Shown: piece by piece, positions 42,344 to 51,978 of the stretch | Layout: each line of letters begins with the position of its first letter | Numbering within the stretch: position 1 is the first letter of the stretch | DNA from: Achromobacter xylosoxidans A8 | Lineage (GTDB): Bacteria > Pseudomonadota > Gammaproteobacteria > Burkholderiales > Burkholderiaceae_B | Assembly: GCF_000165835.1 (NCBI RefSeq) | Contig: NC_014640.1 | Span: 3,038,001-3,102,000, forward strand | DNA: 64,000 nucleotides | Direction of reading: 5' to 3' | Notes under the pieces: model-generated | What the model was told of the DNA's origin: nothing | Databases searched by the model: none | What the model saw: the letters and a program-made list of their open reading frames with translations, nothing else | Program-made: the position numbers and the translations under genes

Positions 42344-43921
42344 ATGCGCAGCGCAAAAAAATGCCTGACCACGATTCTGACGGCGCTGGCCCTGGCGGGC
42401 GGAGCCATGGCCGCGGACGCGCCCAAGCCGGGCGGCACGCTGGTGATCGGTTCGACGCAAGTGCCGCGTCACCTGAACGGCGCGGTGCAGTCGGGCATCG
42501 CCACCGCCTTGCCCAGCACCCAGCTGTTCGCCAGCCTGCTGCGCTATGACGCCGATTGGAAGCCGCAACCTTATCTGGCGCAGTCCTGGGAATTGGCGCC
42601 GGACGGCAAGTCGCTGACCCTGCATCTGCGCAAGGACGCGCTGTTCCATGACGGCAAGCCGGTGACCTCGGCCGACGTGGCGTTCTCCATCATGGCGGTC
42701 AAGAAGAACCACCCGTTCCAGACCATGTTCGCGCCGGTGGAGGCCGTGGACACGCCGGACCCCTACACGGTGGTGTTGCGAATGAACAAGCCGCATCCGG
42801 CCATCCTGCTGGCGCTGTCGCCGGCCTTGATGCCGGTGTTGCCCAAACACATCTATGACGACGGCCAGGACCTGAAGAACCATCCGCGCAACTCGGCCGA
42901 CGTGGTCGGGTCGGGTCCGTTCAAGTTCAAGGAGTTCAAGCCCGGCCAGGAAATCGTGCTGGAGAAATTCGACAAATTCTTCCTGCCCGGCAAGCCCTAC
43001 CTGGACCGGATCGTGGTGAAGATCAATCCGGACGCCACCAATTTGCTGATCGGATTGGAACGTGGCGACATCGGCGTGTTGCCGTTCATGACCGAGCCCA
43101 CCATCCTGCGGCGCGCCAAGGACAATCCCGCCATCGTCATGACCAGCAAGGGCTACGAAGGCATAGGCGCGCTGAGCTGGCTGGCCTTCAACACTGCGCG
43201 CAAGCCGCTGAACGACGTGCGGGTGCGGCAGGCCATCGCCTACGCCACCGACAAGGGTTTCATCACCAAGGCGCTGAACGCCGGCTTCGCCAAGCCTGCC
43301 GACGGTCCCATCATTGGCACCAGTCCGTTCGCCACGCAGGACGTCGCCAAGTATCCGCTGGACCTGAAGAAGTCCGAACAGCTGCTGGAAGAAGCGGGCT
43401 TCAAAAAGGACGCCAAGGGCGAACGCCTGTCGCTGACCGTGGACTACATGCCGGGTTCCGACGTGCAGGGCAAGAACGTGGCGGAGTACTTGCGTAGCCA
43501 GCTGAAGAAGGTTGGCATCGCGGTGCAGGTGCGCGCCTCGCCGGACTTCCCGACCTGGGCCAAGCGCATCGCCAGCAAGGATTTCGACATGACCACCGAC
43601 ATCGTCTTCAACTGGGGCGATCCGGTGATCGGCGTGCACCGCACCTATCTGTCCAGCAACATCCGCGACATCATCTGGACCAATACGCAGTCCTACGCAA
43701 ATCCCAAGGTGGACGAGCTGTTGGAACAGGCTGGCACGGAGACCGACGCCGACAAGCGCCGCGCGCTGTATGCCGAATTCCAGCGCCTGGTCACCGCGGA
43801 CGTACCCATCGACTTCCTCACGGTCATTCCGTACCACACCTTGTCCTCGAAGAAGGTGCACGGCTTGCCGGACGGGATCTGGGGCGTCATCTCGCCCATG
43901 GACGATACCTACTTGCAGTAA
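42344..43921 (+). CDS. Peptide-type ABC transporter substrate-binding protein (SBP family 5)
   Basis: A 525-residue periplasmic binding protein of the DppA/OppA group. A Sec signal peptide ends near AMAAD; the mature part starts KPGGTLVIGSTQVPRHLNG and contains YLAQSWELAPDGKSLTLHLR and FHDGKPVTSADVAFS, typical of the family. Such proteins bind peptides but also opines, nickel complexes and amide-linked small molecules. AAGGGG precedes the ATG. It heads an operon that ends with an amidohydrolase and a CobW GTPase, so the ligand is probably the amidohydrolase substrate (inference). Confidence 0.92.
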   Translation: MRSAKKCLTTILTALALAGGAMAADAPKPGGTLVIGSTQVPRHLNGAVQSGIATALPSTQLFASLLRYDADWKPQPYLAQSWELAPDGKSLTLHLRKDALFHDGKPVTSADVAFSIMAVKKNHPFQTMFAPVEAVDTPDPYTVVLRMNKPHPAILLALSPALMPVLPKHIYDDGQDLKNHPRNSADVVGSGPFKFKEFKPGQEIVLEKFDKFFLPGKPYLDRIVVKINPDATNLLIGLERGDIGVLPFMTEPTILRRAKDNPAIVMTSKGYEGIGALSWLAFNTARKPLNDVRVRQAIAYATDKGFITKALNAGFAKPADGPIIGTSPFATQDVAKYPLDLKKSEQLLEEAGFKKDAKGERLSLTVDYMPGSDVQGKNVAEYLRSQLKKVGIAVQVRASPDFPTWAKRIASKDFDMTTDIVFNWGDPVIGVHRTYLSSNIRDIIWTNTQSYANPKVDELLEQAGTETDADKRRALYAEFQRLVTADVPIDFLTVIPYHTLSSKKVHGLPDGIWGVISPMDDTYLQ

Positions 43922-43933
43922 GGGGGAGCCGCC

Positions 43934-44902
43934 ATGACGCGCTATCTCCTGCGTCGGCTGGCCTATGCGCTGGTGCTGCTGCTGGCCGTGGTGACGCTGA
44001 ACTTCCTGCTGATCCACATCTCGCCGGGCGATCCGGTCGAGACCATCGCGGGCTCCATGGGCGGCATCAGCGAAGAACTGCGGGCGCAGTTGCGCACGCA
44101 GTACGGGCTGGATAAACCCTTCCTGACGCAGCTGGGCATCTACCTGATGCAGGTGCTGCGCGGCGACCTGGGCTATTCCTACTTCTTCAACGTGCCGGTG
44201 GCGCAGCTGATCTGGGACCGCGTGCCGGCCACGCTGCTGCTGGTGGTGACTTCGGTGCTGAGCGCCTTCCTGGCGGGCACGCTGCTGGGCACGCTGGCCG
44301 CGCGCAAACCCAATGGGCCGCTGTCGCAAGGCATCACGCTGCTGTCGGTGGTGGGCTATTCCGCGCCGGTGTTCTGGACCGGCATCATCCTCATCATCCT
44401 GTTCGCCTCGGTGTTGCCGATCTTTCCCGTGTCCGACATGCGCTCTGCCGGCGGCCCGCAGGACGGCTGGGCCGGCGTACTGGACGTGCTGCACCACCTG
44501 GTGTTGCCGGCCTTCACCTTGGCGTTTGTCTACCTGGCGCAGTACAGCCGGCTGGCGCGCGCCAGCGTCATGGAGGCCCTGTCGGCCGACTATATCCGCA
44601 CCGCGCGCGCCAAGGGCCTGCCGGAACGCACCGTGCTGTACAAGCACGCGCTGCGCAACGGCGTGTTGCCGGTGGTGACCATGCTGGGCCTGCAGTTCGG
44701 CAATGTGCTGGCGGGCGCGATCCTGGTCGAGACGGTCTTCAACTGGCCGGGGCTGGGCCGGCTGGCATTCGACTCCGTGCTCAGGCGCGACTATCCCACG
44801 CTGCTGGGCATCCTGCTGTTCGCTTCGCTGCTGGTGGTGGTGATGAATCAGCTTACCGATCTGGCCTACCGCCTGATCGATCCCAGGATCAAGACCTCAT
44901 GA
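43934..44902 (+). CDS. Peptide-type ABC transporter permease (DppB family)
   Basis: A 322-residue inner-membrane permease with six helices. It has the standard N-terminus MTRYLLRRLAYALVLLLAVV, the LIHISPGDPVETIAG segment, YGLDKPFLTQ, and the EAA-like loop DYIRTARAKGLPERTVLYKH. It forms the pore with the DppC-type protein that follows with a 4-bp overlap. AAGGGGGAG lies before its start. Confidence 0.94.
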   Translation: MTRYLLRRLAYALVLLLAVVTLNFLLIHISPGDPVETIAGSMGGISEELRAQLRTQYGLDKPFLTQLGIYLMQVLRGDLGYSYFFNVPVAQLIWDRVPATLLLVVTSVLSAFLAGTLLGTLAARKPNGPLSQGITLLSVVGYSAPVFWTGIILIILFASVLPIFPVSDMRSAGGPQDGWAGVLDVLHHLVLPAFTLAFVYLAQYSRLARASVMEALSADYIRTARAKGLPERTVLYKHALRNGVLPVVTMLGLQFGNVLAGAILVETVFNWPGLGRLAFDSVLRRDYPTLLGILLFASLLVVVMNQLTDLAYRLIDPRIKTS

Positions 44903-45801
44903 GCCAGACTCCTTCCGCCGTTCCCGTTGCCGCCTTGCAGGCCCAGGCGGCGCGGCCGCCGGCCCGCCCGTCCTACGAGGCCCTACGGGTGTTTGCGCGC
45001 AATCCCTCGGCGCTGGCCGGCGTGCTGCTGCTGGCCGTCATCCTGGCGGTGACGATCTTCGGCCCCATGGTCATGCAGGCGGACCCGTTCGAGATCGCCG
45101 GCGCGCCGATGACGCCGCCGGGCGCGGACGCCTTGATGGGCACGGACTACCTGGGCCGCGACGTGCTGACCGGCATGGTCTACGGCGGCCGCGCCACGCT
45201 GCTGGTGGGCGTGGTGGCGGCGGTGCTGTCCATGGCCATCGGGCTGACGGTGGGGGCGCTGGCGGGCTACTACGGCGGCTGGATCGACGAAACCCTGATG
45301 CGCATCACCGAGTTCTTCCAGGTGCTGCCCACCTTGCTGTTCGCCATGGTGCTGGTGACGCTGTTCTCGCCTTCGCTCGTGACTATCGCGGTGGCGATCG
45401 GCGTGGTCAGCTGGACAGGCACGGCGCGGCTGGCGCGCGGCGAATTCCTGCGCCTGAAGCGCCGCGAGTACGTGCTGGCGGAACGAGTGATAGGCGCGGG
45501 CGACGCCCGCATCATCTGGCGGGTGATCCTGCCCAATGCCTTGGCGCCGCTGATCGTGTCCGCGACGCTGGCGATAGGCATGGCCATCCTGTTCGAGGCC
45601 GGCCTGTCGTTCCTGGGCCTGGGCGATCCCAACATCATGAGCTGGGGCCTGATGATAGGCAGCAACCGCCCCTACATCCTGACCGCGTGGTGGGCCGTGA
45701 CTCTGCCGGGCGCCGCCATCTTCGTGACTGTGCTGGCTGTCAGCCTGATCGGCGACGGTCTGAACGATGCGTTGAATCCCAACTCGCGGGGGCGGGCATG
45801 A
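44899..45801 (+). CDS. Peptide-type ABC transporter permease (DppC family)
   Basis: A 300-residue inner-membrane permease. Typical DppC features are the single N-terminal helix near [38 protein letters not shown], and the coupling loop [19 protein letters not shown] followed by [11 protein letters not shown]. It overlaps both neighbouring genes by 4 bp, consistent with co-translation of the whole transporter. Confidence 0.94.
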   Translation: MSQTPSAVPVAALQAQAARPPARPSYEALRVFARNPSALAGVLLLAVILAVTIFGPMVMQADPFEIAGAPMTPPGADALMGTDYLGRDVLTGMVYGGRATLLVGVVAAVLSMAIGLTVGALAGYYGGWIDETLMRITEFFQVLPTLLFAMVLVTLFSPSLVTIAVAIGVVSWTGTARLARGEFLRLKRREYVLAERVIGAGDARIIWRVILPNALAPLIVSATLAIGMAILFEAGLSFLGLGDPNIMSWGLMIGSNRPYILTAWWAVTLPGAAIFVTVLAVSLIGDGLNDALNPNSRGRA

Positions 45802-46787
45802 ACGCCCCGGTGCTGGAAGTGGATAGCCTGAGCCTGGAGTTCCAGGCGCGCGGGCGCGCGGCCGAGGTGCTGAGCGCGGTGAGCTTCGCCCTGAACCCTG
45901 GCGAGACCCTGTGCCTGGTGGGCGAATCCGGCTGCGGCAAGAGCATGACGGCGCTGGCCATCATGCGGCTGATTCCCGCGCCGGGGCGCATAGGCGGGGG
46001 CAGCGTGCGCCTGCGTGGCGATGACCTGGCCGGCCATGACGAAGAGGCCATGCGCCGGGTGCGCGGCAACAAGATATCAATGATCTTCCAGGAGCCCATG
46101 ACGGCGCTCAATCCCGTGTACACGGTCGGCGACCAGATCGCGGAGCCCTTGCGCCTGCATCAGGGCCTGAGCAAGAGCCAGGCCCGTGAGCGCGCCATCG
46201 ACATGCTGAAGTCGGTGGGTATCCCCTTGCCCGAGCGGCGCGTGGACGACTATCCGCACCAGATGTCCGGCGGCATGCGGCAGCGCGTGATGATCGCGAT
46301 CGCGCTGGCCTGCGATCCGGACGTGCTGATCGCCGACGAGCCCACCACCGCGCTGGACGTGACGGTGCAGGCGCAGATCTTCGACCTGCTGCGCGAGCAA
46401 CAGGCCCGGCGCGGCACCGCGGTGCTGCTGATCACGCACGACATGGGCGCGGTGTCGGAAATGGCGGACCGCGTGGTGGTCATGTACGGCGGGCGGGTAG
46501 TGGAGCAGGGCGGCGTGCGCGAAATCCTGGCGCAGCCGCGCCATCCCTATACCCAGGGCTTGATCGCCTGTCTGCCGGAACTGGACCGCGAGCCCGACGA
46601 CATCCGCCCGGACCTGCCGGAGATTCCCGGCGTGGTGCCTTCGATCTGGGAGCGCGGCGCGGGCTGTCCGTTCATGGAGCGCTGTGGGCAGGCCATGGCC
46701 CGTTGCCGCGACGCATTTCCACCGTTGGTCCAAGTGGGCGAGGGCCAGGAAGTGGCCTGTTGGCTGTATCCGGAGGCCGCGCGATGA
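45798..46787 (+). CDS. Peptide-type ABC transporter ATP-binding protein (DppD family)
   Basis: A 329-residue ATPase with Walker A GESGCGKS, signature [15 protein letters not shown] and Walker [14 protein letters not shown]. The C-terminal oligopeptide-transporter domain has GCPFMERC-x6-C and a fourth Cys in VACWL, the four-Cys pattern that binds an iron-sulfur cluster in some DppD proteins. The ATG at 45798 overlaps the preceding stop; earlier in-frame starts would run into the permease gene. Confidence 0.94.
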   Translation: MNAPVLEVDSLSLEFQARGRAAEVLSAVSFALNPGETLCLVGESGCGKSMTALAIMRLIPAPGRIGGGSVRLRGDDLAGHDEEAMRRVRGNKISMIFQEPMTALNPVYTVGDQIAEPLRLHQGLSKSQARERAIDMLKSVGIPLPERRVDDYPHQMSGGMRQRVMIAIALACDPDVLIADEPTTALDVTVQAQIFDLLREQQARRGTAVLLITHDMGAVSEMADRVVVMYGGRVVEQGGVREILAQPRHPYTQGLIACLPELDREPDDIRPDLPEIPGVVPSIWERGAGCPFMERCGQAMARCRDAFPPLVQVGEGQEVACWLYPEAAR

Positions 46788-47806
46788 CGTCACCGCAATC
46801 TCCCGCCTTGCTGTCCGTGCGCGATCTTGCCGTGCATTTCCCCATTGGCGGACGCGGACGCGATGGCAAGCCCGTCGTCGTGAAGGCCGTGGACGGCGTG
46901 TCCTTCGAGCTGCAGCGCGGCCGCACCCTGGCGATCGTGGGCGAGTCCGGGTCGGGCAAGACCACTACCGCCTTGTCGGTGCTGCGCCTGGCGGATCCGA
47001 CCGCGGGTTCCATCCATTTCGACGGCACCGACATGACGGCGTTGAGCGGTTCGGCCCTGCGCCGCATGCGCCGCCGCGTGCAGCTGGTGTTCCAGGATCC
47101 GTATTCCTCTCTCAATCCGCGCCAGCGCGCGGGCGATATCGTGCGGTCGCCGCTGGACCTGATGGGCATCGATCCGCCGGGCGGACGCGAGGCACGGGTG
47201 GCCCGCATGTTCGAACTGGTGGGCTTGCGGCCGGAACAGCGGCAGCTGTTTCCGCATCAGTTCTCCGGCGGACAGCGGCAGCGGCTGAACGTGGCCAGGG
47301 CCCTGGCCAGCGCGCCGGATCTGATCGTCTGCGACGAACCGGTGTCCGCCCTGGACATCGCCATTCGCGCGCAGATCCTGAACCTGCTGCGGCGCATCCA
47401 GCGCGAGCAGGGGCAGTCATTCCTGTTTATCTCGCACGACATGGCGGTGGTGGAGCACATCTGCGACGACATCGCCGTCATGTATCTGGGCAAGATCATC
47501 GAGCAGGCCTCGCGCAACGCTTTCTTCACGCGTCCCTTGCATCCCTACAGCGTCGCACTGATGTCGGCGGTGCCAACCGTGAAAGGCGGGCGCGAACTTG
47601 CCGCCCGCCGGGTGCGGCTGGCGGGGGATCCGCCTAGCCCGGTCGATCCGCCGCCCGGCTGCCGCTTCGCCGGCCGTTGCCCGGCCGCGCAGTCGCTCTG
47701 CACCACGCGCGAGCCCGCTCTGCGCGAAGTCGCGCCAGGCCACCGCGTGGCCTGCCATTTCGTCGACTCCCGCGATGGCGTCCTGGTGTCGCCGCTGCAG
47801 GGATGA
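46784..47806 (+). CDS. Peptide-type ABC transporter ATP-binding protein (DppF family)
   Basis: A 340-residue ATPase with Walker A GESGSGKT, Q-loop region VFQDPYSSLNPRQ (typical of DppF), signature FSGGQRQRLNVARAL and Walker B IVCDEPVSALDI. It carries a C-terminal GCRFAGRCPAAQSLC segment with four Cys in the extended domain. It overlaps the DppD-type gene by 4 bp and is followed after 28 bp by the amidohydrolase. Confidence 0.94.
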   Translation: MTSPQSPALLSVRDLAVHFPIGGRGRDGKPVVVKAVDGVSFELQRGRTLAIVGESGSGKTTTALSVLRLADPTAGSIHFDGTDMTALSGSALRRMRRRVQLVFQDPYSSLNPRQRAGDIVRSPLDLMGIDPPGGREARVARMFELVGLRPEQRQLFPHQFSGGQRQRLNVARALASAPDLIVCDEPVSALDIAIRAQILNLLRRIQREQGQSFLFISHDMAVVEHICDDIAVMYLGKIIEQASRNAFFTRPLHPYSVALMSAVPTVKGGRELAARRVRLAGDPPSPVDPPPGCRFAGRCPAAQSLCTTREPALREVAPGHRVACHFVDSRDGVLVSPLQG

Positions 47807-47834
47807 ATCCACCCTCCGATAGAAGGACAGACCG

Positions 47835-49490
47835 ATGAGCCAGACCCGCGCCCGAACCACCATCTATGCCGCGCGCAGCATCCTGACCATGAATCCGATG
47901 CAGCCGCGCGCCACCCATGTGGCGGTGCGCGAAGGCCGCATCCTGGGCGTGGGCAGCCGCGAAGACCTGGCGGGCTGGGGCCCCGCCGACCTCGACGAGC
48001 GCTATGCGGACAAGGTGCTCATGCCCGGCCTGGTGGAAGGGCATTGCCACCTGCCGGAAGGCGGCATGTGGAAGTTCGTGTACGTGGGTTATTACGACCG
48101 GCGCGGGCCGGACGGCCGGCTTTGGGAAGGCCTGAAGAGCTTCGACGCGGTGGCTGCCCGGCTGAGCGAGGCCGAGCGTGCCTTACCAGCCGGCGAAACG
48201 CTGATCGGCTGGGGCTTCGATCCGATCTTCTTCGACGGCGCGCGCATGCGTGTGCAGGACCTGGACGCCGTTTCCGCCGAGCGGCCCGTGGTGGTGATGC
48301 ACGCCAGCATGCACCTGATGAACGTGAATACTCCGATGCTGGCGCGTGCCGGCATCGACCGCGACACCGATATCGAAGGCATTACCCGCATGGACGATGG
48401 GCGCCCCAGCGGCGAGCTCTGCGAATTCGCGGCCATGTTTCCCGTCATGCGCCTGATCGGCAGCCCGTTCCGCACCGTGGGCGTGTCGGAAGAGGGCCTG
48501 CGCATGTTCGGCAAGGTGGCGCAGTGGGCAGGCGTCACGACCGCCACGGACCTGGTCAACGAGCTGGGCGAGGAGGGCCTGGCGACGCTGGCGCGCATCA
48601 CCTCTGAACCGGACTATCCGGTGCGCATCGTGCCCGCCGCGTCCGCGCTGACGTATGCGGGCGATCCGGCGCGCTGCCTGGCCAAGTTGGAGGATGCCCG
48701 GCGGCTCAACAACGACAAGCTGCATCTGGGCATGGTCAAGCTGGTTGTGGACGGCTCGATCCAGGGCTTTACGGCCAGGCTGCGCTGGCCGGGCTACTAC
48801 AACGGCGCGCCCAACGGCATCTGGGTGATCGCGCCGGCCGAACTGGACGCCATGGTCCAGACGTATCACGATGCCGGCGTGCAGCTGCACATCCACACCA
48901 ATGGCGATGAAGCCACCGAGCTTGCCATCGACGCCGTCGACCGCGCCCTGCGCCGCAGTCCGCGCCGGGACCACCGCCATACCTTGCAGCATTGCCAGAT
49001 GGCCGACGCGGCGCAATTTCGGCGCATGGCCAGCCTGGGCATGTGTGCCAATCTTTTCGCCAACCACATCTTTTACTGGGGCGATGCACACCATGCCCTG
49101 ACCATGGGGCCGGACCGCGCCAAGCGCATGGACGCTTGCGCCTCGGCGGCGCGCGCCGGCGTGCCGTTCTCCATCCACTCGGACGCGCCCATCACGCCGC
49201 TGGGGCCGCTGTTCACGGCCTGGTGCGCGGTCAATCGCCAGACTTCCTCGGGCAAGGTGCTGGGCGAATCCGAGCGCATCGACGTGGAGGCGGCCCTGCA
49301 TGCCGTGACGCTGGGCGCGGCCTACACCCTGCATCTGGACCATCTGGTGGGTTCCATCGAGATCGGCAAGCATGCCGATTTCTGCGTGCTGCAGGACGAT
49401 CCGCTGGAGGTCGCGCCGGAGCAGCTGAAGGATGTGCGCGTGCTGGGCACGGTCATCGGCGGCAGGCCGCTGGCGCTGCGGGAGGCCTGA
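47835..49490 (+). CDS. Metal-dependent amidohydrolase (YtcJ-like, amidohydrolase family 3)
   Basis: A 551-residue amidohydrolase. Metal ligands are visible in GLVEGHCHL (H-x-H motif), LHIHTNGDEA, HTLQHCQ, and the late Asp in FSIHSDAPITPLG. The N-terminal beta-sandwich (YAARSILTMNP) and C-terminal GSIEIGKHADFCVLQDDPL complete the fold. The family hydrolyses amide or formamide bonds in small molecules. It is transcribed with the peptide-type transporter and is followed one base after its stop by a CobW GTPase. Since the operon has a taurine-type promoter box, a taurine amide such as an N-acyltaurine is a plausible substrate (inference). Confidence 0.88.
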   Translation: MSQTRARTTIYAARSILTMNPMQPRATHVAVREGRILGVGSREDLAGWGPADLDERYADKVLMPGLVEGHCHLPEGGMWKFVYVGYYDRRGPDGRLWEGLKSFDAVAARLSEAERALPAGETLIGWGFDPIFFDGARMRVQDLDAVSAERPVVVMHASMHLMNVNTPMLARAGIDRDTDIEGITRMDDGRPSGELCEFAAMFPVMRLIGSPFRTVGVSEEGLRMFGKVAQWAGVTTATDLVNELGEEGLATLARITSEPDYPVRIVPAASALTYAGDPARCLAKLEDARRLNNDKLHLGMVKLVVDGSIQGFTARLRWPGYYNGAPNGIWVIAPAELDAMVQTYHDAGVQLHIHTNGDEATELAIDAVDRALRRSPRRDHRHTLQHCQMADAAQFRRMASLGMCANLFANHIFYWGDAHHALTMGPDRAKRMDACASAARAGVPFSIHSDAPITPLGPLFTAWCAVNRQTSSGKVLGESERIDVEAALHAVTLGAAYTLHLDHLVGSIEIGKHADFCVLQDDPLEVAPEQLKDVRVLGTVIGGRPLALREA

Positions 49491-49491
49491 G

Positions 49492-50463
49492 ATGGCGCCG
49501 TTGGGCGGAGCGCGCATCGCGCTGACCGTTGTGGGCGGGTTTCTGGGCGCGGGCAAGACGACCTTGCTCAATCATGTGCTATCCACCACTCGCCGCCGCG
49601 CGGCGGTCCTGGTCAATGACTTCGGGCCGGTGGACATCGACGCCGGACTGATCGCGCAGCGCAACGACCAGGTGATCAGGCTGGCCAACGGCTGTGTCTG
49701 CTGCTCGATGGCAGGCGGCCTGGACGACGCCTTGGCGCGCGTCCTGGCGCTGGACCCCTTGCCCGAATGGATCGTGATCGAAGCCAGCGGCGTGTCGGAT
49801 CCAGGCCGCATCGCGCAGGTCGGCATGGCCGATCCCATGCTGCAGCTGGAGGGCGTGGTGGTCCTGGCCGACGCCGCGAACGTGCGCGCGCTGGCGGCGG
49901 ATCCCCTGTTGGCCGATACGCTGGAACGCCAGCTCAAGGCCGCGGATCTGCTGGTGCTGAACAAGACCGACCTCGCGTCCGCCGAGGAATTGCCGGCGCT
50001 GCGCCAGTGGCTGCATGCGGCGACGCGCGGGGCCGCGATGGTCGAGGCGCGGGAAGGGCGCGTGGATCTGCGTCACCTGCTGGGCGAGGGCGAGATGCAC
50101 GGTCTCGCGCGTGCATGCGCCAGCGGCGCTTGCGGACATCCGGGACACATCCACCCCGCAACGTCCGATGAGCCCGACCACCCTTTCCAGAGCTGGCTAT
50201 GGCGCGCGCCTGCGCTGCTCGACGCCGACAGGTTCGCCAACAGGCTGCGCGAGGCGCCCAGGCAGCTGCTGCGCGCCAAGGGCTGGGTGCGTACCGACCG
50301 GCATGGCCTGGTGCTGGTCCAACTGGCCGGGCGGCGGGTGCGGTACGACACGCAGGCCAGGCCGCCGGCCGATCTGGACGCGCCGTCGCTGGTGCTTATT
50401 GGCCTGCGCGGCGCCATCGACCCTGCCAACATGGACGCCTGGCTCGCGCAAGCGTCGGCCTGA
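49492..50463 (+). CDS. CobW/COG0523-family GTPase (putative metallochaperone)
   Basis: A 323-residue G3E GTPase. Walker A is GGFLGAGKTTLL (residues 15-26), the metal-binding CxCC motif is in NGCVCCSMAG, and the guanine motif is NKTDL. The C-terminal CobW domain follows after a His-containing linker (GHIHPATSDEPDHPF). Family members deliver zinc, cobalt or other metals to enzymes. The start lies one base after the amidohydrolase stop, which strongly suggests it services that metalloenzyme (inference). Confidence 0.88.
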   Translation: MAPLGGARIALTVVGGFLGAGKTTLLNHVLSTTRRRAAVLVNDFGPVDIDAGLIAQRNDQVIRLANGCVCCSMAGGLDDALARVLALDPLPEWIVIEASGVSDPGRIAQVGMADPMLQLEGVVVLADAANVRALAADPLLADTLERQLKAADLLVLNKTDLASAEELPALRQWLHAATRGAAMVEAREGRVDLRHLLGEGEMHGLARACASGACGHPGHIHPATSDEPDHPFQSWLWRAPALLDADRFANRLREAPRQLLRAKGWVRTDRHGLVLVQLAGRRVRYDTQARPPADLDAPSLVLIGLRGAIDPANMDAWLAQASA

Positions 50464-50614
50464 AGGAGTGCCCCAGAGAGACATGAATTAATTGGATTAC
50501 CTGTTCATATCTTTGTGATTGATTGATTCGATGTGGCCGGGAGAATGCGCCGGGGACTTGCCGGCGTTTCCTACGGCGACCTATCGACCCAATCAGTCTA
50601 CAAAGGAGTGAATC

Positions 50615-51355
50615 ATGACAGGTACTACCAACGGCGCGCGCAAGGCCGCCATCGTATTCGGCGGTTCGCGCGGCATTGGCGCCGCCATTGCGCGGCGGCT
50701 GGCTGCTGACGGCGCGGACGTGGCGTTCACCTACGTCTCGGCCCCCGAGCGGGCGCGGGAAACCGCCGCCGCGATCGAGGCGAGCGGGGCGAAGGCGCTG
50801 GCCATCCATGCCGACAGCGCGAATGCGGAGGCGATCCGGCAGGCCGTCGCGCAGGCGGTCGAGCGTTTCGGGCGGCTTGACGTCGTGGTGGTCAACGCCG
50901 GCATCATGAAGCTGGGCGGGGTGGCCGACGTGAGCCTGGCGGATCTTGACCAGATGCTGGCCATTAACGTGCGAGGCGTGTTCCTGGCCATCCAGGCAGG
51001 CGTTGCGCACCTCGCGCACGGCGGCCGCATCGTCACGATCGGCAGCAATGTGGCCGTGCGCATCGGGGGCCCGGCCGCGAGCGTCTATTCGATGACGAAG
51101 GCCGCGGTGGCCACGATGGTCAAGGGCATCGCCATCGACTTGGCGCCGCGCGGGATCACCATTAACAACGTGCAGCCGGGACCCACCGAGACCGAATTGG
51201 CGGCCCCTTATCTCGACATGGTCCGTCCGATGATTCCGCTGCAGCGGACGGGCAGCGCCGACGAAATCGCAGGGCTGGTCGCATGGCTCGCGAGCGCCGA
51301 ATCGGGATACATGACGGGGTCGAGCCTGACGATCGACGGCGGGATGGTGCTGTAG
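50615..51355 (+). CDS. SDR-family oxidoreductase
   Basis: A 246-residue short-chain dehydrogenase/reductase. The cofactor motif is VFGGSRGIGAAIA; the active site is Ser144, Tyr158 and Lys162 (YSMTK). NAG at residues 94-96 and the C-terminal MTGSSLTIDGGM are typical of the classical 3-oxoacyl-reductase-like group. The 151-bp leader contains an A+T-rich promoter-like patch (around 50485-50530) and GGAG before the ATG. It has no TauR-like box and may not belong to the taurine pathway. Substrate unknown. Confidence 0.92.
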   Translation: MTGTTNGARKAAIVFGGSRGIGAAIARRLAADGADVAFTYVSAPERARETAAAIEASGAKALAIHADSANAEAIRQAVAQAVERFGRLDVVVVNAGIMKLGGVADVSLADLDQMLAINVRGVFLAIQAGVAHLAHGGRIVTIGSNVAVRIGGPAASVYSMTKAAVATMVKGIAIDLAPRGITINNVQPGPTETELAAPYLDMVRPMIPLQRTGSADEIAGLVAWLASAESGYMTGSSLTIDGGMVL

Positions 51356-51443
51356 CGCCGACAGGCGCGGGAGGCGGCATCGATCTTGCCGGGATCGACG
51401 CCCGGCTGACGCCGGCCGCCGCACGAGCGCCAGCCCCCCCCGT

Positions 51444-51476
51444 CTGGTGCAAGCGATTTCCCGCTTCTGGTTCTAG
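51444..51476 (+). promoter_or_regulatory. TauR-like box pair before tauX
   Basis: CTGGTGCAAG (51444-51453) and CTGGTTCTAG (51467-51476) begin 23 bp apart and end 75 bp before the tauX start. This is the same geometry as before tauA. Both copies fit YTGGNNCYAR. Confidence 0.6.
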
Positions 51477-51551
51477 ACCCTGCACGGGGGCTCACTTACC
51501 TTTGATCTGAATGCTGGCGCGCGTCGCGCCGGCGTCTATCGGAGGTATGCA

Positions 51552-51944
51552 ATGCAGAAGACCGTCACCGCCGACATGCTGGCCGAATTCGCGGCGGCCT
51601 GGAACCGCCACGATATCGACGCCCTGATGTCCTTTATGAGCGAGGACTGCGTGTTCGAGACCGTGGCCGGCCCCGAGCGATGGGGCGCGCGCCATGAAGG
51701 GCGCGACGCGGTGCGCGCGGCCTTCGCCGCGGCCTGGGCGAACTTCCCCGATGCGCAGTGGCAGAACGCCACGCATTGGGTCGCGGGCGACCGCGGCGTA
51801 TCCCAGTCCACTTTTACAGGCACCGCCGCCGACGGCTCCCGCGTGGAGGCGGACATGGTGGACGTGTTCACCTTCCACGACGGCAAGATCCGCGTGAAGA
51901 ACGCTTACCGCAAGCAGCGCCCGGCCTTGCCGGCGCGCGGCTGA
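51552..51944 (+). CDS. tauX: Taurine dehydrogenase small subunit (NTF2/SnoaL-like)
   Basis: A 130-residue protein with an NTF2/SnoaL-like fold: AEFAAAWNRHDIDALMSFMS at the start, GRDAVRAAFAAAWANFPDA, and VDVFTFHDGKIRVKNAYR near the end. By itself this only says a cone-shaped small protein. Its position directly before a DAO-type flavoprotein, next to a MocR regulator and tauABC, matches TauX, the small subunit of cytochrome-linked taurine dehydrogenase. GGAGG lies before the ATG. The role assignment rests on context. Confidence 0.75.
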   Translation: MQKTVTADMLAEFAAAWNRHDIDALMSFMSEDCVFETVAGPERWGARHEGRDAVRAAFAAAWANFPDAQWQNATHWVAGDRGVSQSTFTGTAADGSRVEADMVDVFTFHDGKIRVKNAYRKQRPALPARG

Positions 51945-51978
51945 GGACGCCTTTCGCGCCCAGCAACCGGAACGCAGC

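Noticed and set aside
42287..44647. A 786-codon minus-strand frame opposite the peptide-type binding protein
   Set aside because: No domain, His/Gln/Arg-rich, and fully antisense to a conserved transporter gene.
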